Shown here piece after piece: positions 10,775 through 21,931 of a DNA stretch of 64,000 nt. Within the stretch, counting starts at the first letter, position 1, and each line of letters begins with the position of its first letter. Origin of the DNA: Balaenoptera acutorostrata (lineage: Eukaryota > Chordata > Mammalia > Artiodactyla > Balaenopteridae). Below the pieces are notes generated by a model. The model was not told where the DNA came from and made no database searches. It saw only the letters and a list, made by a program, of their open reading frames with translations. Both the position numbers and the translations under genes were made by a program. Location of the stretch: positions 14,761,770 through 14,825,769 of the forward strand of contig NC_080070.1 in assembly GCF_949987535.1 (NCBI RefSeq), read 5' to 3'.

Positions 10775-13700
10775 CCAGCCACAAGTTCTTCATGCCATCC
10801 TCAACATCTGGAGGTGACTAGGAAGCAGAGGACCCATCCATCCCACAGCCATGGGTCATAGAGTTCCTCTTGCTGACCATGTTGTAGGAGCGCGAAGCCC
10901 CATTCCAAGTACTGAGATGAAATCTTTATTCTGTGGGCGTCAGTTGTGAGTGCTCAGGCCCTGAGCCTGGTACTCATTAACAATCATGTACTGGAGGAGG
11001 GAGGAACTCAGGATTCTAAGCGTCCAATCAGGGTTGGAGATACAGCATTACAGGGGGCCCCCAGCCTAAGGAGGACAGAGAACTGAGGCTTCTTGCTCAT
11101 GGGATGGTCTGGAGAACCCAAACTCTAGCAGAGAAGTCTAAGATTTTGGGGGAATCAGTTAAGAATCTTTGGGCTGGAGTCTTTCGGAAGGATCCAGGGG
11201 CCATGTCCATCATAAGAAACAACCTGTGGTCTGGCAGTGAGATGGAGAGGAGAACCTGAAAAGTTACAGACAACTTTCAAAGGCAAATGGAAAGTCCACT
11301 GAAGAACTGCCTCTCCGGTGGGTCATATGCCCCAGGTACTACATTAGCAATGGAGAAGATAGAGGGGGACAAACTAGGGAGGGCTTGGATTCCCTTCGCC
11401 TGGGGGTCCAGTTGTGAAGGGCAGTAGTTTCGATTAATACCTGGATGCCCACTTCCCCCGTAGTCTGAGTAGTATCAGTAGGTGCCAGTGGGTGTTGTAA
11501 CACGACAGACCACACTTCCCACGTCCACCTACCATGCGGTGACAGGCCATCCACCAGCCGTGCACTCAGGGCAAAGGTTAGTAAGTTCTGCTTTAAGCAG
11601 AGGCAAAAATAGAATCATCTGCTAACAGTCTCCTTAGTGGTTAATGTGGGGAGTCTGGGGAACATGTCAGAGAGTCAGGCTTTTTAAAACAGGCCAATAA
11701 ACTGAGAGCCTCACCCAGAATGGAAAAGTTGATATAGCGGGTTGCAAAATTCTTGCAGCTTGTGAGCGAGATGGGGGAGAAGTTGTTAGGCGCATGGTCT
11801 TGAGATGCGAAAAATAATCAAGGAACTTATTTGAGTAGTTAAGTTTCTATGATCTGCCCCAGGTATGTAGGCATCATAAAACTTGGCAGTGCCTTGCTGC
11901 GAATTACTGCATGTGCACAGCTGCAGAAATGTTACACATAAGACTGACCAGGAAGAATTGGAAAGCATAGTAAACAACCCAAACTCTGAAAGATTTAAGG
12001 GTCCTGAGGAAGAACGGAGAACATGTTCCATTTTAAAGATAAACTTTGATTACTCACACTTTAGTAGAATTTCAAATGTTTGTGTGATGGTGTATGACTT
12101 TTTTTTGTTTGAAAGTTTACACTGTGTATCTAAAGTGAATTTAGTTTAGACGTGTATTGCTGTCGCCTTTTGCCCTATGTGAGGAACACAATTTAAAACT
12201 GTTTTTTAATCATTCAAGGGTTCTGAGAACTTGTTTGGGAAAAGTTTTTCTGCTCACAAAATAGTGATCAAAGAGGAACTTTAAGCTGCATGGGAATTGG
12301 GAATTTGTTGCTTCTTTGAATTTAGCAAAGATTTTTTTTTTTAATTACGAAATCAAAGATGGTTCGTCATTCGTCTTTTTGAATAGAATGGGAAAGCTAT
12401 TTGCATTCTCAGTTAATTAGGGTTAAGAGCCATAAGAATTGGGTAAATGTGTGCAATTTTTGAGATTATCTATACTAAAGAGTTCTTGACAGAAGATATA
12501 TGCGTAGTGCCATGTGTTCTCTGGACCTACTTCCAGATGGGAGAATGCCTTGGCAAATGCCACAGTGATTCATGACTATGTTACATAACTCTATTTTGCA
12601 TTCTGGGTTGAACAACTTGGATTTGTTGCAGGTACAATACAATTAAATATGAAATTCATTATTCGAAAATATTAACTAGAAACAGCTTTTATGCAATTGT
12701 AATTTGAGATGTTCTATTGTTTGGGAACACATCAGTGCAGAGCTGTCATTTGGGGGGATAAAGAAGTTGTTGATACCAAATTTGATTGTCCCTGATGAAG
12801 CATGAGCCCCCTTCCACTTTGAACCTGATATACTGGTGGATTTTGGAAACCCAGGTCAAGGAATGCAAAACTGAAGATCTGTGGCTGACTTCCCAGCTGG
12901 GCGCTCATCCCCCACCCCCAGTCCAGCTGCCCCCAGGGGTGGAACAATCCCCAGCATCCTCAGCCTCATTCTGTCCCAGCCAGGGTGGACCTTTTATCCC
13001 CAGCTGGTAACAGGGGTTGGGGCTGGTGTCTGAGTCCTGGGCCTCACATCATGCTCTCAGTCTTAGGACTGAGTATCTGCACATGATTTTTTCCCCAGGC
13101 TCCTCCCACTGAGGCCCTGCTTGTGCTCTTGCCAGACTCTCTTCTCAGGGCCCAGAACACCCCCTAGTTGGGCCCTAACGTCCACTGACAGGCCTTCTTG
13201 ATTCCTGCTTTACTGGACTCCTGACTACTATCCAGCCAACACCTTCTCTGTGGGCAGTTTTCTCCTGGACCGTCCAGTGATTACTAGAATGGGGAGTTGT
13301 CAATTTCTTCCCCTTTCAATGCTGTGCTTTGCCCATCAGCGGGAACCTGCTCTGTCAGCACACACAGCCTGGTCGGGTTTCCATGCCCAGACACCCCAGG
13401 GAATGGGGCGACTTCCGGTCTCTAAGCCATTCCCTCCTGCTGCCCCACCTCTTGGAAGTAAGCCATCCACTGGGCACACCTAGCTAAGATAGGGCATCCA
13501 CATAATTACTTACTTAGACATTTACAATCAATGCAGAAATCTTATGGAGAGATGTTTTACATTGTCAACTAATATGTTTTGGTAAGGTTTTTAGCTTGAA
13601 AGATTCTGGTAATGCTTCAACTTATGATTTTAAAGAAGAAGAAGGAAAGACTATCGAGCAGCAAGGTCTCTTCCCAGGTCCACATAGCGCAAGGGCCCCA

Positions 13701-13885
13701 TCCCTGGAGGAATGGTGTTTCATCTTAGATTCTACTTCAGCTGACAAAATCTCTTTTGTCAGAAATTTCTCAGAATCTTAAACCACACTGGAGCAAAACC
13801 AGGGGCTTATAAAATTTTTCTAATGTAGACTTTTGGAGTTGAGTCACCTAGTTTTGAACTGGAAAGGACGTCAGATATCATCCAG
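10775..13885. other. Unassigned non-coding sequence
   Basis: No gene or confident repeat is seen in about 3.1 kb. 12030-12720 is AT-rich with possible transcription-factor motifs (see findings). 12900-13480 is more GC-rich with only short chance frames. Confidence 0.4.
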
Positions 13886-13889
13886 ACCT

Positions 13890-14139
13890 TTGCTTTTCAA
13901 ATTGCTCATCTTGACTCACTAGTGGTTATGAAGCCAATTTTGTGGGTCGTGACCAGCTTGTATTTGTTTTGTTTTTTCATGAAATAGAGTAGAATAGAAC
14001 AGAGTAGGAGAATAGAATAGATCAAAGTGGATCTTATATAGTAAAAGATATTTAGTAAAACTTTTATTTCAGGTGTGTGTGTACGGGATCATAATGTAAA
14101 ATATATTATTTACTGAGGCTTATAATTAAACAAAGTCAC
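13890..14139. repeat. Probable old DNA-transposon fragment
   Basis: The segment has 'gactcactagtggttatgaa', 'tgtgggtcgtgaccagcttg', an imperfect 'agaatagaa' run, then 'acttttatttcaggtgtgtg'. It resembles a mammalian-wide DNA transposon whose family I cannot name with confidence. Confidence 0.35.
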
Positions 14140-14290
14140 TGATCTAGTTCAAATCCCCTCATTTTATATCTGAGAAAACTGAGGTTCCAAGAGGGGAAGT
14201 GAATGGCCCAAATCCATTAAGCAAACAGGTGGTAGATAGAGAGTCGGAGCTGAAGTTTAAACCCCAATTTTCTATTGTAAGTTGGCATGC
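14140..14290 (-). repeat. MIR SINE, antisense
   Basis: 'cccctcattttatatctgag' followed by 'aaaactgaggttccaagagg' and 'gaatggcccaaatcca' is the antisense MIR core. Confidence 0.75.
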
Positions 14291-14299
14291 TCTGTTTGA

Positions 14300-16138
14300 C
14301 GTTTTTCTACCCAAACAAGAGGAGTTAAATATAGGCTCTTGATCTTTAGGAGAGTGGGTCACAAAAACTTGGACAGCAGAAGTCACTAAAATATGCAGCA
14401 ACCATCACCTGCAGGTTGTCATAGAGTGAAGATGGGGGGCAAGAAAGTGGTGTGAAATAAGGGGTAAAAGAGGAGGTCAGAAGTCCAGAAAAATGGGTAC
14501 TCTTCAGAAGGGTCTTTGGATGAAGACTAGGAAGAAGTCTTAAACCATAAGGAAGAAGGAAGCTTTGTAGTAATTCACCATTTGGGATAACAAGAGACCA
14601 TGAGAAGGGCAGATAGGGTGAAGAGTCTATTAAAGTTTCATTTGAGAAAAGTGGGGCTCTAATAGAGTTCTTCTCTCTCTTTTTGGTCTAAATCACCTAG
14701 TTGTCTGAGGACAATTGTTCTTTCAATAATTCTACCTGTTGGGCTATGCATTTGGATAGGTGATAACTGTCAAATATATTCCTGCGGACAACTTTCATCC
14801 TATTCTCAATGGCCTCCTAAAAAAAAAAACAACCCATTTTGTCAGGGTATTTGCTCTTATAAAATAATGTGCCCACTAAAGTACAGTAACACTTTAATAA
14901 ACACTCACTTAAAAATGTATCCTAAAAAGGCCGAGTGTTAGTGATTGATCTATATTGAGCAGTGAGACTATTGATATTTAACTCACTGAAATGATTCTCA
15001 ATAATTATGACATAGGGACCATCAGGTCTCATATTCATTTTGGTTTCAGACTCAAATTACTTGAAACTAGTGATTCTAAGCTTTGCTTTCAACACTTTCA
15101 TAAAAGACTCAGCTTTTACCAAGCTAGGGGACCCAAATATTGCCCCCAGTCTATCCTTATGGCCAGAAATGTGAGGATAATTTAAGATTTCTGTAGCTGA
15201 TTCCACAGTTTCAAGGGTACTGTGTTTTCTCAGTGATCATGGTGTGTTTTCATTTTCATCAATTCCTCTGAAAACGGAGTCACATTTTTAGGTCACTTAG
15301 TAAATGGGTCTCATTCTGAGGCGTGCACTCCCTAATAGCAGCAGAAACTTAAAAGTTTGACTCCTGCGCATTGTCTGGGAGGCAATTTTGCAACTGTGGC
15401 TTCACTTCAACCTAAGATTTCTGCCTTTCTTCAACATCTATGATTCTATGGAGCTCAGTCCAGTTTAAAAACGAGAACAACCTCCCCATATCAGCTGCCC
15501 AGTGTGAGTCTGAATACTTGTATTTTTTTCAACAAATCGGCAATAGTTTCCACCCCACCCATCCTCTCCCTCATTTTCAAGTCCAGCATATTCAGATGCC
15601 TCAGTGTCTTGTAAAGCAAAGAGCAATCACGTGACACAGGGTGCAACAGGCAGAGTCCTTAGGATCCTTTTAGTTCCCAGAGTTCTGGATCTATGGAAAT
15701 AGGCCAGCAAACCTCCCACATGTTGATGACAGAGCCATCTGACTGCATTAAAGTAAACCATCTCTATGCGGCTCTTCAGCCTCATCTAAATAGTACACAA
15801 GCACGATGGTGAAGAAGTTTTCACACCTTAGTCAGTTCCGGAACACACGCTTTCCTCCTGGAATGGAATCTTAAATGAGCTTAAAAAAAATGTCTGAACG
15901 ACCCTATTGTTATCTTTGCTGATGCCACATGTTTTTCCACATGTATCCCAAAGTTCTCAGCTTCCTCACTGCCTGGTGACAAGGTGTTATTAGTTCACAC
16001 GTGCTAGGTAGTTAAATAGAACATGGTGCTAAGAACCTCCAAGTTGGAGGCATATGAGACACCTCTACCTCCTGTGGGCGTGAACTTTGGGTCTAAGTGC
16101 TGTGTCCTTTATGCTAAAGTCTTCTTTATATTTGCTAA
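14300..16138. other. Unassigned non-coding sequence
   Basis: No gene or confident repeat family seen. There is an A-run at about 14819-14829, and short open frames only. Confidence 0.4.
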
Positions 16139-16151
16139 ATTGATTTTTTTT

Positions 16152-16499
16152 AATAAATTTATTTATTTATGTTATTTTTGGCTGTGTTGGGTCTTCGTTG
16201 CTATGCACGGGCTTTCTCTATTTGCGCGAGCGGGGGCTACTCTTCACTGCAGTGCACGGGCTTCTCATTGCGGTGGCTTCTCTTGTTGCAGAGCACGGGC
16301 TCTAGGCGCACGGGCTTCAGTAGTTGTGGCTCACAGGCTCACTAGTTGTGGCATGCAGGCTCTAGAGCGCAGGCTCAGTAGTTGTGGTGCACGGGCCCAG
16401 CTGCTCCGCGATATGTGGGATCTTCCCGGACCAGGGCTCGAACCTGTGTTCCCCGCATTGGCAGGTGGATTCTTAACCACTGCGCCACCAGGGAAGCCC
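16152..16499 (-). mobile_element. CHR-type SINE, long form, antisense
   Basis: It ends with 'ccaccagggaagccc', the reverse complement of the CHR tRNA-like head, and starts with an antisense A-rich tail (aataaatttatttattta). The internal 'gtagttgtggctcac' and 'ctctagagcgcaggctcagt' blocks mark the long CHR form. A 'tgatttttttt' duplication flanks it (16141 and 16500). The 159-codon frame crossing it is an artefact. Confidence 0.92.
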
Positions 16500-16789
16500 T
16501 GATTTTTTTTTTTTTTTTTTTTTTTAAGGTGCAGAGACCTAAGGTTCCCTGGGAGATAGACTGCTTTAGATTCTGATACTCACAAAGATGTTCTTAGAGT
16601 ACTCTATTGCTGCTAGGTATAAGAAGGTGCTATACGTACCAAATGGGAGTATTCAGCGTGGCACTAGCCTATGATCGAGCAGAAGAATGGAGCAGAGAAG
16701 TCAGGAATACATATAGGAACCAATAAATGATAAAAATGACATTTTAAATCAATTGGGAAAGGATGCATTAACAGAAGGAACGCCACCAT

Positions 16790-17102
16790 CTGGAAACAAT
16801 GAGGGTGGATCCCTACTTCCATCCTTACCTTCAAATAAATTCCTGGTGGATCAAATATCTAAATTTTTAAATGAAATAAAAAACACTAGAAAAAAATGGA
16901 AGTTTAAAAATATATATCCTTAGTGGAGAAAGCCTTACTGGGTAAGATACAAAATGTAGACACCATTAAAATAGATTAAATTCAACAATCCAAAAACAAA
17001 TGTTTTCTGATTGGAAGAGATACACAATAAACAAAATCAAAGACGTGATAAAAAGGAGAGAATGTTTGCAACATATATTAAACATAAAGGGCTATTTTCT
17101 TT
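16790..17102 (+). repeat. Old LINE-1 ORF2 fragment, sense (part 1)
   Basis: 'aaattcctggtggatcaaat' and the block ending in 'gtttgcaacatatatt' are ORF2 3'-region landmarks. The copy continues at 17340 after the nested insertion at 17103-17323. Confidence 0.75.
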
Positions 17103-17323
17103 TTTTTTAATGGTGAATTATTACTGTATATTGACTGAAGCAGGTTGGTAACATTGCAAGTCTTTTAAAAACCCATTTTATTAAAGTATAATACACTTAC
17201 ATACAGAAAAGCATCATATACATTATTGAAAAGTGTACTGATCATGAATTTTCACAAACCGAACACTCTCATTGGCAGCTAAATGAAGAAGCAGAAGATT
17301 TCCAGTGACCCAGACCCCTCGTG
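17103..17323 (-). repeat. Nested old LINE-1 3'-end insertion, antisense
   Basis: It begins with a T-run (antisense poly-A), contains 'cattttattaaagtataata' and 'gaattttcacaaaccgaaca', and is flanked by a 16-bp direct repeat (aagggctattttcttt) at 17087-17102 and 17324-17339. This is a retroposed LINE fragment inside another LINE-1. Confidence 0.75.
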
Positions 17324-17339
17324 AAGGGCTATTTTCTTT

Positions 17340-18045
17340 AATAAATAAAGAGCTTCTACAAATAAATCGGGAAAAGATCAATAACCCAGTAGAAAAGTGG
17401 CAAAGGATTTTTCAGAAATTTTAAACCTATGAAAAGATGCTCAAACTTGCTCATAATTAGAGAAATGCAAGTTAAAACTACCATCAAATGGTAAAGATTT
17501 AAAACTGTGACCACACATTTTTAATGTGTGAGGGAACCAGGTGCCTTCATCTGCTTATTTATGGGAGTGTAAATTGCTCCCTAGTGAGAGCAATTTAGCT
17601 ATATTTACCAAAATAAAAATGTAGATAATCTTTGACCTAATAATTCCATTTTGAGGAATTTATCCTACAGACATACTTACACAAGATAGTAATGATGTAT
17701 ACACAAGAATATTCACTGCTGTATTGTTTATAAAAGCAAAAGGTGTTCATCAACTGAGAACTTGTTTTTAAAATTAGCATACATCCATACAGTGGAATCT
17801 TTAAAAAAATAGAACAGCATTTAATAAGAATGAGTGTGTTGAAACGGGACAATTTCCCAAATATCATTAATGAACAAAACAAGGTGAAGAACTACATCTA
17901 TCATATATTATTCATTTGAGTATTCAGAAATTGATAACAGTTTGCTTCTGAGGAGGACTGGCTGAGGGTCCGAGGTGGGAGTCCGTTTTACTTTTTTTCT
18001 GTGTCTTTGTACTTTATGAATTATGTGCAATGTGTATGTTTATCT
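17340..18045 (+). repeat. Old LINE-1 ORF2 end and 3' UTR, sense (part 2)
   Basis: It continues with 'gaaaagatgctcaaacttgc', 'agagaaatgcaagttaaaac', 'atattcactgctgtattgtt' and 'catacagtggaatctttaaa'. These are ORF2 tail landmarks, then a 3' UTR that includes 'ttgtactttatgaattatgt'. No frame survives. Confidence 0.85.
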
Positions 18046-18049
18046 ACTC

Positions 18050-18646
18050 ACAACCTAATGTTCTAATGGGAGTTTATAAGATTATTCAACAAATCTGGCT
18101 TGATGAAGGGATGGATACAGGAATCAAATGGAGGGGCATGGGTGATGGATACCAGGAAGCATGGAAGTCAAATTCAACAAGACGGAACTAAGTGTCTACT
18201 AGAAATCAAGATGAAAGCGATGCGGGGGGCAAAAAGAAATGGAAATGAGGCTAAATAAAAGAATAACTGCAGAGCTACCACTTACAACAGAGATGAGGTA
18301 AGGGGAAAAGGGGCTTTGGATAGGAGCCTTTAGGAGTTGCACGTGAGCTGAACTTAGGCTGCTGTGTATGTATTTCTAAGTAATTCACGGTAACAGCACA
18401 ATAAATGCTTGTCATCCACTGGCTTACAAAGTCAGTCACGAATTGGAGGGAACATAATCTCTATCCTGTTTACACTCAATCACAAATGTATGATGATTAT
18501 GTTGATACTCTTCTTTTAGGCTTTGGGAAGGAATATAAATCCAGTTTGGGGCTCAATCTCAGACTGAAGGAGTTAACAAGTAATCATTAATTGAAGGTTA
18601 TCTAAAGCAGTAAAGCCTTTCTTTCTTCATATTATGTTGCCAGGGG
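18050..18646. other. Unassigned non-coding sequence
   Basis: Between the old LINE-1 and the Tigger element nothing is recognised beyond short chance frames. Confidence 0.4.
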
Positions 18647-18648
18647 TA

Positions 18649-19491
18649 CATTAGTCCCCCCTTATGTGCAGTTTTGCTTTCCCTGGTTTCAGTTACCTGT
18701 GGTCAACTGTGGTCCAAAAATGTTAAGTGGAAAATTCCGGAAATAAACACTTCATAAGTGTTCAATCGTTAAGTGTTAAAATGTTCTCAGCAGTGTGATA
18801 AAATCTCCTGGCATAAAACTCACCCAGGACGTGAATCATCCCTTTGTCCAGCATATCCTGCCCACCCATTGGTCACTTAGTAGCCAAATCAGTTTTCAGA
18901 TCGACTGTCATGGTATCTCAGTGCTTGTGTTCAAGTAGCCCTTATTTTACTTAATAACAGCCCTACAGTACAAGAGTAATGATTCTGACAATTTGGATAT
19001 GCCAAAGAGAAGCTATAAAGTGCTTCCTTTCAGTGAAAAGGTGGAAGTTCTCCACTTAATAAGGAAAGAAAAAAATCATATGCAGAGGTTGCCAAGATCT
19101 ACAGTAAGAACGAATCTTCCATCCATGAAATTGTGAAGAAGGAAAAAGAAATTTCTGCTAGTTTTGCTGCCACACCACAAACCGTAAAAGTTATGGCCAC
19201 AGTGCCTGATAAGTGCTTAGTTAAGATGGAAAAGGCATTAAATTTGTACAGTAAGGTATTCTGAGAGAGAGAGACCACATTCACATAACTTTTATTACAA
19301 TATATTGTTATAATTGTTCTATTACTGTTGTTGTTAATCTTTACTGCGCCTAATTTATAAATTAAACTTTATCATTGGTATGTATGTACAGGAAAAGCAT
19401 GATTTACATAGGGTTCAATACTGTCTGTGGTTTCAGGCATCTGCTGGGGGTCTTGGGACATACCCCTCGAGGGTAAGGGAGGGGGCTACTG
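18649..19491 (+). mobile_element. Tigger-group (TcMar) DNA transposon, non-autonomous
   Basis: The element begins cattagtccccccttatgtg and ends with the matching inverted sequence gggggctactg, so both terminal inverted repeats are present. A TA dinucleotide lies immediately 5' (18647-18648); the 3' TA appears mutated to AA. The interior (about 18990-19260) resembles the start of a pogo/Tigger transposase. A CENP-B-like helix-turn-helix region can be traced through 'ccaaagagaagctataaagt' and 'cagtgaaaaggtggaagttc', but the frame is interrupted. At about 843 bp it lacks the catalytic domain. I do not assert the subfamily. Confidence 0.85.
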
Positions 19492-19494
19492 AAC

Positions 19495-20590
19495 TAACGT
19501 GCAGTTCAAGGGCGTTCTAATCATGAATTGTGAAGAAAAGTTGTATAGGTGTGCATGCCAGCCCTCCTGCTTTACAGTCAAGTTCAAAGGAGCCAGAGAC
19601 AATGTGCATAGTTTTATTTGCACAGGGCCTAGCAAAGCAGGTGGCATAATTAGACACTTGGTGAAGACACTGGATTCTCAGTGGTGGTCGTGGTGATGGT
19701 AATAAACATTGGTGCTGTCAGCCCCTCTCAGTGGAAGGCTTCTCCAGCACTACCTTCCTCAAAGCAGGAAAGGGAAAAGGGGAAGAAGCAGGTTTCCAGT
19801 TTTGGGACCCAAACTCTGACTGAGTTGCTATGGTGACAACAGATAATAAGCATAAATAATCATCAGGTTTGGTTTTCAGGTACAGAGTAAAGAGAAGACC
19901 CTCTCTGCCCACATTTTCTCCCAACATATAGTACTGCCCCGTCATCTAAGGACACATGTATCTCTGTATGGCCTCAACTGCATGGGGTTTCACTTGTCAA
20001 ACGATGAATCAATCTACTACTTCAATTTTAAGGGGACCAACATGGGATCAATAATGTTTCCTAATGACAGAAGGAGTCTAAAAGTTAAGACAATTCAAAC
20101 CAAATCATTTCCTGAAAGAAGGATCTTTCATTGATCATGGTCCATCCTTGCCATTCCCAATCAGTGAAACCATTTTGTTCAAATTTAAGCAGTAACAAAA
20201 TAATTTTTAGGGCTAGAAAGGACCTTAAATATAGACTAGTTAAACCCTTTCATACTGAGTCTCACCCAGGTTACAGAGCTCAAACAGGACTTTACCCCAC
20301 CACTGCAGTGCCTCTCAATCCAGCAGTGGACGCATTGAAAAAGAAGTCAGCATTTTAAGGCTTATCATTTTTTCTAAAGCAGAAAAAGTTGATAGCTTTG
20401 TATGAAGAAATTATGCCATCACCTTTCATTTTTTTCCCTTTTTACGAGAGTTGATACTGCAATTTCTCTCTCTACAACCTCACTTGAAATCATTCTCTAT
20501 GATTTAAGTTTTCTTGAAAAGAAAAGGGTACCTTGTGTTAAAGTTGGGGGTGAAAGTTGATTGGACATCCTGTTGTCAAGGAAATCAGTT
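19495..20590. other. Unassigned non-coding sequence
   Basis: No confident repeat or gene. A weak antisense MIR-like block may lie at about 20210-20330. Confidence 0.4.
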
Positions 20591-20592
20591 GT

Positions 20593-20593
<1 letters not shown>

Positions 20594-20643
<50 letters not shown>

Positions 20644-20683
20644 CACCACCACCACCACCACCACCACCACCACCACCACCACA
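20594..20683. repeat. Compound microsatellite (TC)n-(CA)n-(CAC)n
   Basis: About 11 TC units (20594-20615) run without interruption into about 14 CA units (to 20642) and then about 14 CAC units (to 20683). The proline-rich and tryptophan-rich frames crossing it are artefacts. Confidence 0.97.
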
Positions 20684-20877
20684 CAATCCACCAGTTAATA
20701 CAGTGCCATTTAAACTCTTCATCTGACATTTAAAAATTATTTTAAAATACCCAAGGGCTGTACTCTGAAAATCTGTACAGAAGTACTCCAGGGAGGTAAT
20801 TCCTAGAACTCAAACTCAGGAAGGCCTTTTTCTAATTCTGGGGAAGCCACCATCCTTCTGAGTCGGTGCTATGTCTC

Positions 20878-20890
20878 AGAAATGTATGAG
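20878..20890. repeat. LINE-1 target-site duplication, 5' copy
   Basis: The 13-bp sequence agaaatgtatgag lies directly before the LINE-1 body and recurs perfectly at 26140-26152 after its poly(A) tail. Confidence 0.93.
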
Positions 20891-20967
20891 GGAGACAACA
20901 GAAGCAAGAAAAACTACAATCCTGCAGCCTGTGGACCAAAAACCACAGTTACAGAAAGACAGAGAAG

Positions 20968-21873
20968 ATGAAAAGGCAGAGGGCTATGTAGCAGATGAAG
21001 GAACAAGAAAAAACCCCAGAAAAACAACTAAATGAAGTGGAGATAGGCAACCTTCCAGAAAAAGAATTCAGAATAATGATAGTGAAGATGATCCAGGACC
21101 TCGGAATAAGAATGGAGGCAAAGATTGAGAAGATGCAAGAAATGATTAACAAAGACCTAGAAGAATTAAAGAACAAACAAACAGAGATGACCAATACAAT
21201 AACTGAAATGAAAACTACACTAGAACGAATCAATAGCAGAATAACTGAGGCAGAAGAACGGATAAGTGACCTGGAAGACAGAATGGTGGAATTCACTGCT
21301 GCGGAACAGACTAAAGAAAAAAGAATGAAAAGAAATGAAGACAGCCTAAGAGACCTCTGGGACAACATTAAACGCAACAACATTCGCATTATAGGGGTCC
21401 CAGAAGGAGAAGAGAGAGAGAAAGGACCAGAGAAAATATTTGAAGAGATTATAGTCGAAAACTTCCCTAACATGGGAAAGGAAATAGCCACCCAAGTCCA
21501 GGAAGCGCAGAGAGTCCCATACAGAATAAACCCAAGGAGAAACACGCCGAGACACATAGTAATCAAAGTGGCAAAAATTAAAGACAAAGAAAAATTACTG
21601 AAAGCAGCAAGGGAAAAACGACAAATAACAGACAAGGGAACTCCCATAAGGTTAACAGCTGATTTCTCAGCAGAAACTCTGCAAGCCAGAAGGGAGTGGC
21701 ATGATATACTTAAAGTGATGAAAGGGAAGAACCTACAACCAAGATTACTCTACCCAGCAAGGATCTCATTTAGATTTGATGGAGAAATCAAAAGCTTTAC
21801 AGACAAGCAAAAGCTAAGAGAATTCAGCACCACCAAACCAGCTCTACAACAAATGCTAAAGGAACTTCTCTAA
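20968..21873 (+). pseudogene. LINE-1 ORF1 (RNA-binding chaperone), early in-frame stop
   Basis: ORF1p normally trimerises and coats L1 RNA. The expected start at 20968 is followed by an in-frame TAG at codon 8 (20989-20991). Four bases later an in-frame ATG at 20995 opens 292 uninterrupted codons, so near-complete protein could still arise by downstream initiation. Numbered from 20995, residues about 25-110 are strongly charged with heptad spacing (coiled coil). Residues about 128-205 match the RRM, including RIIGVPE at 131-137. Residues about 206-285 match the C-terminal domain, with RREW at 232-235 and YPARISFRFDGEIKSFTDKQ beginning at 253. The length is close to the mammalian L1 norm. Confidence 0.93.
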
Positions 21874-21931
21874 GTGGGAAACACAAGAGAAGAAAAGGAC
21901 CTACAAAAACAAACCCAAAACAATTAAGAAA

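Noticed and set aside
16023..16502. 159-codon frame rich in Ala/Arg/Ser
   Set aside because: Most of it is an antisense CHR SINE. Similar Ala/Arg/Ser-rich frames recur over the other CHR copies (for example 60042-60518, 44052-44348).
20514..20729. Poly-proline and poly-tryptophan frames
   Set aside because: These are translations of the (TC)n-(CA)n-(CAC)n microsatellite on either strand.
20949..21647. 232-codon minus-strand hydrophobic frame
   Set aside because: It is the complement of the purine-rich LINE-1 ORF1. Such shadow frames are expected and carry no independent evidence.
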